A stretch of DNA of 32,744 nt. Origin: Solirubrobacter ginsenosidimutans. Lineage in GTDB: Bacteria > Actinomycetota > Thermoleophilia > Solirubrobacterales > Solirubrobacteraceae. The notes under the pieces are model-generated. The model made no database searches, was not told the DNA's origin, and was given only the letters and a program-made list of their open reading frames with translations. The position numbers and the translations under genes are program-made. This document shows, piece after piece, positions 7,047-15,601 of the stretch. How positions within the stretch are numbered: position 1 is the stretch's first letter; every line of letters starts with the position of its first letter. The stretch covers positions 1-32,744 of the forward strand of contig NZ_JAPDOD010000078.1 in NCBI RefSeq assembly GCF_027587205.1, written 5' to 3'.

Positions 7047-8755
7047 GCCGCCTGCACGTAGGTGCCCGGCGCCTTCGCGACCGCCTTGTGGGCGCGGCTG
7101 CCGAGCCGCTTGGGCGCGGGGACGCGCCCGCCGGAGCGGGCCTGCAGCCACGCGATGTAGTCGGGCCACCAGCTCCCGCGCTGCGTCGTCGCCGCGGCCT
7201 CCCAGTCGGCGAGGTCCGGTGGGTTGGAGTCGGCGATCCGGTAGCTGGACCGGCTGTCCGGACTCGGCGGGTTGATCAGCGCCTGGATGTGACCGCTGGT
7301 GGAGAGCACGAAGCGGCTGTCGCCGCCGAGCAGCTGCGTGGAGCGGTAGGCGTTGCGCCAATCGACGATGTGGTCGTTGGACCCGGCGACGATGTACGTG
7401 TCGCGGTCGACCTTCCCGAGGTCCACGTCGCTGCCGAGCACCCGCATCGCGCCCGCGGTCGCCAGCGCGCTCTCGAGCCCCATCATCACGAAGTCGCGGT
7501 GCAGGCCGGCGGCCATGCGGACCGTGTCCTGGTTCCAGTAGAGGATGTCGAACGCGGGTGGCTCCTTCCCGAGGAGGTAGTTGTTGACGACGTAGTTCCA
7601 GATCAGGTCGTTCGGGCGCAACCACGAGAACACGCTCGCCAGCGCGTCGCCGTCGAGGTAGCCGCGCCGTGCCGACTCGGCCACGGCCGCCGCCGCCACA
7701 GGCCGCGTCGCGAGCGCCTCGGTCGTGCCCGCCTGCGCGTTGTCGAGCGCGCACACGAGCAGCGTCAGGCTCGCGATCTCGCCGAGCCGGCCCTCGTCAG
7801 CGAGATGGCCGAGCAGGCCCGCGGTGATGATCCCGCCGGAGCAGGCCGCCATCACGTTGACGGTGTCGCGTCGCGCGATTTCGGCGGCCGCGTCGCGCGC
7901 CTCCTGCACCGCCCGCGCGTAGGTGTCGAAGTCGAAGTGGCTTTGCTGCGCGTCGGGGTTGCGCCACGAGATGCAGAAGACCTGGTGACCCTGGGCGACC
8001 AGGTGCTCGATCAGGCTCCGCCCTGGCGCCAGGTCGACGATGTAGAACTTGTTGATCGTCGGCGGAACCACCAGCACCGGCGTCTCGTAGACCTCGGCGG
8101 TTGTCGGCCGGTAGTGGATGAGCTCGAACACCTCGGTGTGCGCGACCACGGCGCCCTCGCTCACGGCGAGGTTGCGACCGACCTCGAACCCGCTGGTGTC
8201 CACCATCGCGGGCAGGCGGCCGCGGGCGGCGTCGCGGGCGAACCGCAACCCGCCAGTGACGAGGTTCGCGCCGCCGCGATCGAGCGTCTCCTTGAGCACC
8301 TGCGGGTTGCTGAGTGCGAAGTTGGTCGGGGCGAGCGCGTCGAGCAAGTTGTCGAGCACGAACCGCGCCCGCAGGTCGGTCCGCCAATCGAGTGCGGCGT
8401 CGTCGACCAAGCCGTCGACGGTCCCGCCGATGGCGAGGTAGGCCTGCATCAGCCGGTGCGACACCCAGCTGTCGGACCAGGCGCGATCGCCGAACCGGCG
8501 ATCGCCCTTGCGCGGCACGATGTCGGACCCGCCCGCTGCGATCCGGCCGAGGTCGGCGCCCAATGCGCCGAGTCGCCGGGCGACACGGCGCGGCCGGCGG
8601 GCGAGCGCGCTGCCGAGCCGCAGCGTCGCGACGGGCTGCACGAGGCGCCGGGCGCCGGGCTCGATCGCGGCGTCCGTGAGCATGACGTCCAGCGCGGCGC
8701 GCGATGCCGCGCGAGCGCCGCGGGTCGGGGGTCCGTCGACCGTCGCGACGGTCAT
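7043..8755 (-). CDS. phaC: Polyhydroxyalkanoate synthase (PhaC)
   Basis: A 570-residue PHA synthase that polymerises hydroxyacyl-CoA into storage polyester. The N-terminal helical region ends in the family block WLL/SWVSHRLMQAYLAIGGTVDGL (about 96-117). The alpha/beta core has PPTINKFYIVDLAPGRSLIEHL (231-252) and FCISWRNPD (260-268). The lipase-like box is MAACSGG, with catalytic Cys305; the usual first Gly is Ala here. Asp461 (GSNDHIVDW) and His489 (STSGHIQA) complete the Cys-Asp-His triad. Length and motifs resemble class II, single-subunit enzymes rather than the two-subunit PhaC-PhaE or PhaC-PhaR types, and no such partner gene is nearby. The ATG at 8755 overlaps the upstream ligase stop by 4 bp; an upstream extension of the frame has no similarity. 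Confidence 0.92.
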   Translation of the reverse strand: MTVATVDGPPTRGARAASRAALDVMLTDAAIEPGARRLVQPVATLRLGSALARRPRRVARRLGALGADLGRIAAGGSDIVPRKGDRRFGDRAWSDSWVSHRLMQAYLAIGGTVDGLVDDAALDWRTDLRARFVLDNLLDALAPTNFALSNPQVLKETLDRGGANLVTGGLRFARDAARGRLPAMVDTSGFEVGRNLAVSEGAVVAHTEVFELIHYRPTTAEVYETPVLVVPPTINKFYIVDLAPGRSLIEHLVAQGHQVFCISWRNPDAQQSHFDFDTYARAVQEARDAAAEIARRDTVNVMAACSGGIITAGLLGHLADEGRLGEIASLTLLVCALDNAQAGTTEALATRPVAAAAVAESARRGYLDGDALASVFSWLRPNDLIWNYVVNNYLLGKEPPAFDILYWNQDTVRMAAGLHRDFVMMGLESALATAGAMRVLGSDVDLGKVDRDTYIVAGSNDHIVDWRNAYRSTQLLGGDSRFVLSTSGHIQALINPPSPDSRSSYRIADSNPPDLADWEAAATTQRGSWWPDYIAWLQARSGGRVPAPKRLGSRAHKAVAKAPGTYVQAA

Positions 8756-10263
8756 GACCCCACCCCGGTCATCAGCACGGCGGTGACCTCCGACGGCACG
8801 GTGACGGCGCGCTTGAGCACTTTGCCCGTCGACCCCTTCGCCAGCGCGTCGACCAGCCACACGTGCCGCGGGTACTTGTACGCCGCGACGTTGTCCTTGA
8901 CGTATGCCCGCAGCTCGCCCGCCGTCGCCTCGCTCCCCGGCTTGAGCACGACGGCCGCGCCGACCTCCTCGCCGAACTCGGGGTGTGGGATGCCGATCAC
9001 CGCCGCCTCGACCACGGCCGGATGCGTGTAGAGGACCTCCTCGAGCTCGCGCGGGTAGACGTTGTAGCCGCCGCGGATGATCAGGTCCTTCTTCCGGTCG
9101 ACGATGAAGTAGCGACCCTGGGCGTCGACGCGCGCGATGTCACCCGTGTAGAACCAGCCGTCGGCGTCGATCGTCTCGGCCGTCGCGTCGGGGCGGTTCA
9201 GGTAGCCCTTCATCACGTTGTGGCCGCGGATCGCGATCTCGCCGGCCTCGCCGGGCGGCAGCTCGCTCCGGCGGTCATCGACGATCCGCATCTCGACACC
9301 CGCGACCGGCGTGCCGATCGACCCGGGCAAGCGCTCGTGGTCGCGGTGGTTGAAGCACGCCACCGGGGACGTCTCCGACAGGCCGTAGCCTTCGAGGACG
9401 ACGCAGCCGAACGCGCGCTCGAAGCCGTGCAGCACATCGACGGGCAGCGCCGCCCCGCCGGAGACGCACAGGCGCAGGCTGGTGACGTCGTAGCCCTCGC
9501 GATCGGCGAAGTGCAGCAGGGCCGAGTACATCGTCGGCACGCCTTCGAACACCGTGACGCGCTCGCGCTCGATCGTCTCCAGCGCGGCCGGCGCGGCGAA
9601 GCGCGGGACGAGCGCGAGCGCGGCGCCGGCGGCTACCGCGGCGTTCAGCGCGCACGTCTGCCCGAAGCTGTGGAACAGCGGCAGCGCGCCGAGGACCACG
9701 TCCTCGGACCCGAGGCCCAGCAGGTCGAGGCAGACCTCGACGTTGCGGGCGAGGTTCGCGTGGGTGAGCTGGGCGCCCTTCGGCGTGCCGGTGGTGCCCG
9801 AGGTGTAGAGGACCACCGCTGTGTCCTCGCCGGCCTTGGACGCGACCGCGTCGCCGGCGGCGCCGGCCGGTAGCGAGCCCGGTTCCACGACGACACACTC
9901 GGCGCCCGCCAATCGGGCGCCGGCCCGCGCGGCGTCGACACATCCATCCCACGCGAGCACGAGCCGGGCTGCCGGGTCGCTGAGGTAGAACGCGACCTCG
10001 CGCGGCTTGAGCTGCACGTTGATCGGCACAGCCACACCGCCGGCGCGCAGGATTCCGTAGTAGGCGATCGCGAACTCCGGGACGTTGGGCAGCATCAGGC
10101 CGACGGTGTCGCCGTCGCGCAAGCCGAGCGCGCGCAGCCGGGCGGCCACGCCGGCGCTGGCCGCATCGAGGTCCGCATAAGTGAGACGGGTCTCGCCGCA
10201 TGAGAGGGCGAGCCCGTCCGGCCGGTCCGCGGCGGACCGGCTGAGGTTGAGCGCCAGGTTCAA
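8752..10263 (-). CDS. Acyl-CoA ligase (AMP-forming, long/medium-chain type)
   Basis: A 503-residue ANL-superfamily adenylating enzyme that makes acyl-CoA from a free acid, ATP and CoA. It carries the P-loop YTSGTTGTPKG (153-163), LPLFHSFGQ, the EGYGLSETSP adenine-site motif, GWFYTGDIA, the hinge DRKKDLIIRGGYNVYP, and the C-terminal GSTGKVLKR, whose lysine (about 481) drives adenylation. The start is a TTG at 10263, chosen because AGAGGAG lies 6-7 nt upstream and no ATG is available. It follows the SDR gene after 24 bp and overlaps phaC by 4 bp. In this operon it is the most likely CoA-activation step, comparable in position and type to LvaE of the levulinate pathway, but specificity cannot be read from the sequence. 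Confidence 0.92.
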   Translation of the reverse strand: MNLALNLSRSAADRPDGLALSCGETRLTYADLDAASAGVAARLRALGLRDGDTVGLMLPNVPEFAIAYYGILRAGGVAVPINVQLKPREVAFYLSDPAARLVLAWDGCVDAARAGARLAGAECVVVEPGSLPAGAAGDAVASKAGEDTAVVLYTSGTTGTPKGAQLTHANLARNVEVCLDLLGLGSEDVVLGALPLFHSFGQTCALNAAVAAGAALALVPRFAAPAALETIERERVTVFEGVPTMYSALLHFADREGYDVTSLRLCVSGGAALPVDVLHGFERAFGCVVLEGYGLSETSPVACFNHRDHERLPGSIGTPVAGVEMRIVDDRRSELPPGEAGEIAIRGHNVMKGYLNRPDATAETIDADGWFYTGDIARVDAQGRYFIVDRKKDLIIRGGYNVYPRELEEVLYTHPAVVEAAVIGIPHPEFGEEVGAAVVLKPGSEATAGELRAYVKDNVAAYKYPRHVWLVDALAKGSTGKVLKRAVTVPSEVTAVLMTGVGS

Positions 10264-10287
10264 TTCAAGCTCCTCTTGGAGTCGTGG

Positions 10288-11067
10288 TCAGTACATCGCC
10301 AGGCCACCGGAGACGTTCAGGTCCTCTCCGGTGATCGAGTGGGAGTCGTCGCCGGCCAGGAACACCGCGGCGGCCGCCACGTCCTCGGGCGGGACGAACC
10401 GCCCCAGCGGCGCTTCCTTGGCGTACTGCGCGAGCGTCGCCTCGTACGTCGTCCCCGCGGCCTCGGCCTGCGCCTGGATCACGGCCTCGATCCGCGGCCC
10501 TGCCACCGCGCCCGGCGAGATGAGGTTCACGCGCACGCCATGCGGCCCGAGCTCGGCCGCGAGCGTGCGCACCAGGCCGACGAGCGCGAGCTTGCTCGCG
10601 GCGTACGGCGTGCGGCCGAACAGTGGCCGCTTGCCGGTCGTCGACCCGATCACGACGACGCTTCCCGCCCGCCGTCGCACCATCGCCGGCAGCAGGGCCC
10701 GGCAGGTGAGGAACGTCCCGGTCAGGTTGACGCGGATCGTCTCGTCCCACTCCTCCGGCGAGACGTTCCACAGCTCGGCGGTCGGCCCGGCGATGCCACT
10801 GCCTGATACGAGGACGTCGATGCCGCCCAGCTCGGCTTCGACGCGCTGGGCGAGCGCGTCGATCGCGGCCGGCTCGCGCAGATCCGTCGGGACGGCCAGC
10901 GCGCGGCCTCCGGCCGCCTCGATGTCCTCGGCGGTCTCGGCCAGCCGCTCGAGCGAGCGAGCGGCGAGCACGACCATGGCCCCCTCGCTCGCGAAGCGCA
11001 GTGCGATCGCCTTCCCGAGGCCCTGACTCGCTCCCGTGACGAGCGCCGTGCGTCCGTCGAGCTTCAC
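10288..11067 (-). CDS. SDR family oxidoreductase (third SDR of the operon)
   Basis: A 259-residue classical short-chain dehydrogenase/reductase. It has the cofactor loop TGASQGLG (11-18), a catalytic Ser142 in VIGSTTG, and Tyr155-x-x-x-Lys159 in TPYAASK, with the usual C-terminal SGGLAMY end. The conserved NNAG tetrad that stabilises the central sheet is replaced by SGSG (88-91), an unusual change that a few active SDRs also show. The start is the GTG at 11067: it has GGAGG 8 nt upstream and overlaps the kinase stop as GTGA. It sits between the APH-fold kinase and the CoA ligase, so it could act on a 3-hydroxyacyl-CoA or a 4-oxoacyl-CoA; these cannot be separated from sequence. Confidence 0.88.
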   Translation of the reverse strand: MKLDGRTALVTGASQGLGKAIALRFASEGAMVVLAARSLERLAETAEDIEAAGGRALAVPTDLREPAAIDALAQRVEAELGGIDVLVSGSGIAGPTAELWNVSPEEWDETIRVNLTGTFLTCRALLPAMVRRRAGSVVVIGSTTGKRPLFGRTPYAASKLALVGLVRTLAAELGPHGVRVNLISPGAVAGPRIEAVIQAQAEAAGTTYEATLAQYAKEAPLGRFVPPEDVAAAAVFLAGDDSHSITGEDLNVSGGLAMY

Positions 11068-12071
11068 AGCAGTACCTCCGCTCGCGCGATCAGGTCCTCG
11101 ACCGCGTGGGCCGGCGGTATGCCGGTTCGGGCCGCGTTGCGTTCGTCGTCGAGCGCCCGCCGGCGCACGCCCTCGCAGATGATCGCGACCTTCCACAGTC
11201 CGAGCGCGTGCCAGAACCCAAGCGCGTCGAGGTCACGCCCGGTCGCCGCCGCGTACAGCTCGGCGACCTTCGCCGGCGGCGGGAAACCCGCCGCGCGCTG
11301 GATCGGCACCGTCCACGCTCGCGCGTCTGCATCCTGCGGCCAGTACGCCAGCAGGCCGCCGAGGTCCGCCAGCGGGTCGCCCAACGTGCACAGCTCCCAG
11401 TCGACGATCGCGCGGATCGTCTCGCCCCCGGGCGCGGCGATCACGTTGAGCAGGTGGTAGTCGCCGTGGACGAGCGCGAGCTCTCGCTGCTCGGGCACTG
11501 CCGCCTCCAGGCGATCGGCCAACCGTTCGACGGCTGGCAGGTCGCGCGTGCGGGATGCCTCCCACTGCCGGCGCCAGCGCTTGAGCTGGCGCGCCGCGTA
11601 GGGCGTGTGCGGCGCCAAGTCGTCGAGCCCGGTCGCCCGCAGGTCGACGTCGTGCACGCGCGCGAGCGAGGCGATGAGCGCCTCGGTCAGCCGCGAGCAC
11701 GCGGCGGGATCCAGACCCACCTCGCCCGGAACCTGCCCGTCGACGAACGCCAGCAGCAGCAGTGGCGCCTCGCTGACCTCGGCGTCGTTGGTGAACGCCA
11801 GCACAGCCGGCGCCGGGACCGCCGTCGACTCGAGCGCCCGCAACACGCGGCACTCGCGCGCGACGTCGTGCGCGGACGCCAGCCGCGGCCCGACCGGCGC
11901 CCGGCGGAGAATCCATCTCTGCCCGGCCGCGTCCGTGACGAGGTAGGTCAGATTGGACTTGCCGTTGCCCGCGCGCGTGAAGCGCAGCGGTCCTCGCGCG
12001 TCCAGATCCAGTCCCAGGATCCACTCGCTCACGGCCGCAGATTCGAGCCCGACGACCGCGATCGCGCTCAT
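11064..12071 (-). CDS. APH-fold kinase of the ACAD10/11 and LvaA type
   Basis: A 335-residue aminoglycoside-phosphotransferase-fold protein. The N-lobe begins FTRAGNGKSNLTYLV (31-45), the glycine-rich entry seen in the kinase half of animal ACAD10/11 (where it reads H-G-Q-S-N-P-T-Y). WILRRAPVG (53-61) holds the usual basic ATP contact as Arg. The catalytic loop is VHGDYHLLNV (201-210) and the metal loop is VDWELCTLGDPLADLG (223-238). Antibiotic-resistance relatives differ in these motifs. In ACAD10/11 and in LvaA of Pseudomonas the kinase phosphorylates the 4-hydroxyl of a 4-hydroxyacyl-CoA so that a partner acyl-CoA dehydrogenase-like enzyme can eliminate phosphate. That partner type lies two genes upstream here. 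The ATG overlaps the upstream SDR stop by 4 bp. Confidence 0.88.
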   Translation of the reverse strand: MSAIAVVGLESAAVSEWILGLDLDARGPLRFTRAGNGKSNLTYLVTDAAGQRWILRRAPVGPRLASAHDVARECRVLRALESTAVPAPAVLAFTNDAEVSEAPLLLLAFVDGQVPGEVGLDPAACSRLTEALIASLARVHDVDLRATGLDDLAPHTPYAARQLKRWRRQWEASRTRDLPAVERLADRLEAAVPEQRELALVHGDYHLLNVIAAPGGETIRAIVDWELCTLGDPLADLGGLLAYWPQDADARAWTVPIQRAAGFPPPAKVAELYAAATGRDLDALGFWHALGLWKVAIICEGVRRRALDDERNAARTGIPPAHAVEDLIARAEVLL

Positions 12072-12841
12072 GCCGCCCGCTCCGCGTCGGCCTGCGCGAT
12101 CTGCAGCATCTGGCCACCGTCGATCACGAGCGTCTCCCCGGTGATCCAGCTGGCCTGATCGGAGGCCAGGAACGCGACGGCGCTGCCAACGTCGGCGGGG
12201 ACGCCGATGCGGCCCAGCGGCATCAGGTCCGCGACTTCGCTCTCCTGGTCCTTCCAAAGCATCTCCGAGAGGCGGGTGCGCACGATGCCTGGAGCGACCG
12301 CGTTCACGCGCACCTTCGGCGCAAGCTCGAGCGCGAGCTGCTTGGTGAGGTGGATCAGCGCGGCCTTGGTGAGGTGGTAGATGCCGAGGTTCGGACTGAC
12401 GGTCAAGCCCGCGAGCGAGGCGGTGTTGACGACCGTCCCGCCGTGCTCACCCATCCACGCGCGCCACGCCGCCTGGGTCCACAGGATCGGGGCCCAGACA
12501 TTCGTGTCGATCGTCCTGCTGAAGCGCGCGTGGTCCTGGTCGAGCACAGGACCGAACGCCGGATTGATGCCCGCGTTGTTGACCAAGATGTCGACGCTGC
12601 CGAAGCGCTCGATCGCGAACGCGATGCAGCCGGCGGCCGCCTCTTCGTCGGCCGCATGCGCCGCGTAGCCCGCGGCGCGTTCGCTATCGAGCGTGGCTGC
12701 GGCCGCGTCGGCGGACTCGCGCTTGCGGCTGGTCAGGACCACGCTCGCGCCGCGCTCGATCAGCGCGGCGGCAACCGCCAGCCCGATGCCGCGCGAGGCG
12801 CCCGTGACGACCGCCGTTCGGCCCGTGAGCTCGCCGGTCAT
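12068..12841 (-). CDS. SDR family oxidoreductase (second SDR of the operon)
   Basis: A 257-residue classical SDR with every family mark: TGASRGIG (13-20), NNAG (88-91), Ser142 (NTASLAG), Tyr155-x-x-x-Lys159 (YHLTK), PG in VAPGIVRT, and a C-terminal [11 protein letters not shown]. The SRK after the second strand (38-40) favours NADP(H) over NAD(H), by the usual rule that basic residues there bind the 2'-phosphate. It overlaps the acyl-CoA dehydrogenase before it and the kinase after it by 4 bp each. Sitting directly between those two enzymes, it may supply the kinase's 4-hydroxyacyl-CoA by reducing a 4-oxoacyl-CoA (a LvaD-like role). This is inference from gene order. Confidence 0.9.
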   Translation of the reverse strand: MTGELTGRTAVVTGASRGIGLAVAAALIERGASVVLTSRKRESADAAAATLDSERAAGYAAHAADEEAAAGCIAFAIERFGSVDILVNNAGINPAFGPVLDQDHARFSRTIDTNVWAPILWTQAAWRAWMGEHGGTVVNTASLAGLTVSPNLGIYHLTKAALIHLTKQLALELAPKVRVNAVAPGIVRTRLSEMLWKDQESEVADLMPLGRIGVPADVGSAVAFLASDQASWITGETLVIDGGQMLQIAQADAERAA

Positions 12842-14079
12842 CGCGACACCAGCTCAGCGGGGCGTTCCACGGACTGCGCCCACCGGCGCAGCTCGCGCTG
12901 GGCGATCGTGCGCTTGTGCACCTCGTCCGGACCGTCGGCGAGCCGCATCGTGCGCTGGTAGGCGTAGAAGTAGGCCAGCGGGAAGTCGTCACTGACGCCG
13001 CCGCCGCCGTGGACCTGGATCGCGCGGTCGATGACCTTCAGCGCCACCTGCGGCGCGGCGACCTTGATCGCCGCGATCTCCACGCGGGCGTGACGGTTGC
13101 CGACCGTGTCCATCAGCCACGCCGTCTTCATGGTGAGCAGGCGCACCATCTCGAGCTCGATCCGGGCCTCGGCGATCCAGTCCTGGACGTTGGCGTTCTC
13201 GGCGACCGGCTTGCCGAACGTGCTGCGCTCCAGCGCCCGCCGGCAGAGCAGGTCGAGCGCCCGCTCGGCCATACCGAGTGAGCGCATGCAGTGGTGGATG
13301 CGCCCGGGGCCGAGCCGCGCCTGGGAGATCATGAACCCGTCGCCCACGCCGGCCAGCAGCGCGCTCGCCGGCACCCGCACGTCCTCGAACAGGACTTCGG
13401 CGTGGCCCTCGCGGTCCTGGTAGCCGAACACGGGCAGGCCGCGCACGATCGTCACGCCGGGCGTGTCGAGCGGGACCACCAGCATCGACTGCCGGCGATG
13501 CGCCGGGCCGTCCGGATCGGTCTTGCCCATCACGATCAGCACCCGGCAGTTCCGGTGCAGCGCGTTGGACGTCCACCACTTGCGGCCGTTGATGACGTAC
13601 TCGTCCCCGTCGCGCTCGATGCGCGTCTGGATGTTGGTGGCGTCGCTGGAGGCGACCGCCGGCTCGGTCATGGCGAACGCGGAGCGGATCTCGCCGGCGA
13701 GCAGTGGACGGAGCCAGCGCTCTTGGTGCTCCTCGGTCCCGAAGAGCGTCAGGACCTCCATGTTCCCCGTGTCGGGGGCGCTGCAGTTCATCGCCTCCGG
13801 CGCGAGATGCGGCGAGCGCCCCATCAGCTCGGCCAGTGGCGCGTACTCCGCGTTCGTCAGCCCCGCGCCCCATTCGGGATCGGGATGGAAGAGGTTCCAG
13901 AGGCCGCGCGAGCGCGCCTCCGCCTTGAGCTCCTCAAGGATCGGCGGGTGGAAGTGCGGATTGCCCGACTCCCGCATCTGCTCCTCGTAGATCGATTCGG
14001 CGGGATAGATGCGCTCGTCCATGAACGCCGCGACGCGCTCCAGATGGTCCTTGGCGCGGTGGGTGAGCTCGAAGTTCAT
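12838..14079 (-). CDS. Acyl-CoA dehydrogenase of the ACAD10/11 type
   Basis: A 413-residue acyl-CoA dehydrogenase-fold flavoprotein. The FAD and substrate motifs are SAFAMTEP (133-140), WWTSNA (168-173), [20 protein letters not shown] (256-275), [16 protein letters not shown] (354-369) and [10 protein letters not shown] (379-388). The [12 protein letters not shown] and [10 protein letters not shown] stretch plus RIHHCMR-x-x-G-x-AERAL matches the dehydrogenase half of animal ACAD10/11 and FadE-type relatives as I recall them. Those enzymes act on phosphorylated 4-hydroxyacyl-CoA; LvaC of Pseudomonas is the bacterial counterpart. Length fits a stand-alone ACAD half (about 400). It overlaps both neighbouring genes by 4 bp (ATGA). 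Ordinary beta-oxidation of branched acyl-CoA cannot be excluded. Confidence 0.92.
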   Translation of the reverse strand: MNFELTHRAKDHLERVAAFMDERIYPAESIYEEQMRESGNPHFHPPILEELKAEARSRGLWNLFHPDPEWGAGLTNAEYAPLAELMGRSPHLAPEAMNCSAPDTGNMEVLTLFGTEEHQERWLRPLLAGEIRSAFAMTEPAVASSDATNIQTRIERDGDEYVINGRKWWTSNALHRNCRVLIVMGKTDPDGPAHRRQSMLVVPLDTPGVTIVRGLPVFGYQDREGHAEVLFEDVRVPASALLAGVGDGFMISQARLGPGRIHHCMRSLGMAERALDLLCRRALERSTFGKPVAENANVQDWIAEARIELEMVRLLTMKTAWLMDTVGNRHARVEIAAIKVAAPQVALKVIDRAIQVHGGGGVSDDFPLAYFYAYQRTMRLADGPDEVHKRTIAQRELRRWAQSVERPAELVSR

Positions 14080-14882
14080 GGCGTCCGGGGGTCGAGGGAC
14101 GGGAACTCGGGCGCGCGCCGCTTGAGGTAGCTGCGCACGCCCTCTTGGACGTCAGCTCGCCGGAAGGACGCGAGCATCAGCTCCTCGGCGGCGGCGAACG
14201 CCTCGGTGAACGGACGTTCCAGATCGTCCTGAACCTGCGCCTTGATCGTCGCCATCGACCACGGCGAGCTGTGCGCGGCCAGCTCGGCGGCGTAGGCGAC
14301 GGCGTCGTCGACGACGTGCTCGCTCACGCGGTCGACGAGCCCGAGCCGCAGCGCCTCCTCGCCGGAGATCACGCGGCCCGAGAGCAGCAGGTCCAACGCG
14401 TGGCTCGGGCCGACCAGGCGCGGCAGCAGCCACGAGATGCCGTACTCGGCGACGAGCCCGCGCCGGGCGAAGGTGGTCGAGAGCTTCGCCTCGGCAGTGG
14501 CGAAGCGCAGGTCGCAGTACAGCGCCTCGACGAGCCCCAGCCCGACGGCCGCGCCGTTGATCGCCGCGATCATCGGCTTGCGCACGGTCAGCGGGAAGGA
14601 GCGCGGGCGCGGCCGGTCGCGCAGCTGCGCCTCGGCCTCGTCGGTCGTCGCGCCGCGCTCGAGGTCGCTCAGGTCGGCGCCCGCGCAGAAGCCGCGCCCG
14701 GCGCCCGTCACGACGATGGCACGGACGTCAGGGTCGTCCTCTGCGGCGTCGAGCAGCTCGTAGTAGCGCTCCTCGAGGGCATCCGTCCAGGCGTTCAGGC
14801 GTTCAGGGCGGTTGAGCGTGAGGACGAGGACCGCCCCGCGCCGCTCGGCGAGCACGAGGTCGGTCATTGTGATCGCGGTCAT
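14076..14882 (-). CDS. Enoyl-CoA hydratase/isomerase (crotonase family)
   Basis: A 268-residue crotonase-fold protein. The oxyanion hole is formed by [10 protein letters not shown] (64-73) and [10 protein letters not shown] (108-117). Glu119 in LVEALYCD aligns with the first catalytic glutamate of enoyl-CoA hydratase, and Glu146 in LVAEYG is a candidate for the second acidic residue. [12 protein letters not shown] and the Lys/Arg-rich C-terminus fit the family. The ATG at 14882 overlaps the upstream SDR stop by 4 bp; a second in-frame ATG at 14867 is possible. In the operon it would hydrate the enoyl-CoA produced by the ACAD10/11-like enzyme, feeding 3-hydroxyacyl-CoA to an SDR or to PHA synthesis. 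Confidence 0.92.
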   Translation of the reverse strand: MTAITMTDLVLAERRGAVLVLTLNRPERLNAWTDALEERYYELLDAAEDDPDVRAIVVTGAGRGFCAGADLSDLERGATTDEAEAQLRDRPRPRSFPLTVRKPMIAAINGAAVGLGLVEALYCDLRFATAEAKLSTTFARRGLVAEYGISWLLPRLVGPSHALDLLLSGRVISGEEALRLGLVDRVSEHVVDDAVAYAAELAAHSSPWSMATIKAQVQDDLERPFTEAFAAAEELMLASFRRADVQEGVRSYLKRRAPEFPSLDPRTP

Positions 14883-15601
14883 GTCGTGATCCTCGTTTCC
14901 GTGGGCACCGCGCCGACCGGCACGGCGGTTTCGGGCGTCGTCTCGTCGAGCACGAGGCTCCAGATCTGCGCGGCGGTCGCCTCGGGCGTCGCGAGCGCGC
15001 CGCGCTCGGCGGCGGTCCGCAGGTGGTCGGAGATCGGCGTGACCCCGGGCGGCTGGGCGATCGTCCCCCGGACCATCGGCGTGTCGACCGCGTGGGGCAC
15101 GACGCACAGGACGCGGCTGTCGACCTCGGTCGCGACCGTCGCCGCCCAGTACTGAAGCGCGGCCTTGCCCGCCCCGTAGTGGGATGCGCCGTACACCGGC
15201 GTCGCCGCCGCCGGAGACGAGCAGACGACGAGGGTCGCCTCAGCGCCGGCCGTCCGGCACGCGTCCAGGAACGCCTTGCCGAGCACCAGCCCCGAGGCGC
15301 AGTTCACCAGCACGGCGGCGGTGTAGGCGTCGGCATCGGCCCCGATGGCGGGCCCGATGGGCGTCGCGACGCCGGCCATGTGCAGGAACACCGCAGTGTG
15401 GGCGCCGCTGAGCACCTGCTCGAAGTGCGCCGCGACGCGCGCCCAGGCCGCGGGGTCCGACAGGTCCGCGTCGACGTGCTCACCGACCGGCGGTGGCCGG
15501 CGGCTGATGCCGAGCACGCGCGCGCCGTCGTAGGGCACGGACGCGGCCAGCGCGGCGCCGATGCCCGACGACGCGCCGGAGATCCAGACGACGACGGGCA
15601 T
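14879..15601 (-). CDS. SDR family oxidoreductase, divergent (first SDR of the operon)
   Basis: A 240-residue short-chain dehydrogenase with the cofactor loop GASSGIG (9-15), an acidic DADLSDP segment, Ser129 and Tyr142-x-x-x-Lys146 (HYGAGK). NNAG is replaced by HMAG (74-77), as in some atypical SDRs related to sepiapterin reductase. The gene begins directly after the dioxygenase stop (TAGATG, no spacer) and overlaps the enoyl-CoA hydratase start by 4 bp. Its place beside the ring-cleavage dioxygenase suggests a dehydrogenase acting on a side chain or diol before or after cleavage; this is not readable from residues. Confidence 0.85.
   Translation of the reverse strand: MPVVVWISGASSGIGAALAASVPYDGARVLGISRRPPPVGEHVDADLSDPAAWARVAAHFEQVLSGAHTAVFLHMAGVATPIGPAIGADADAYTAAVLVNCASGLVLGKAFLDACRTAGAEATLVVCSSPAAATPVYGASHYGAGKAALQYWAATVATEVDSRVLCVVPHAVDTPMVRGTIAQPPGVTPISDHLRTAAERGALATPEATAAQIWSLVLDETTPETAVPVGAVPTETRITT

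Noticed and set aside
7088..9031. Plus-strand 647-codon frame opposite phaC
   Set aside because: Antisense shadow; the minus strand encodes a clear PHA synthase with an intact triad.
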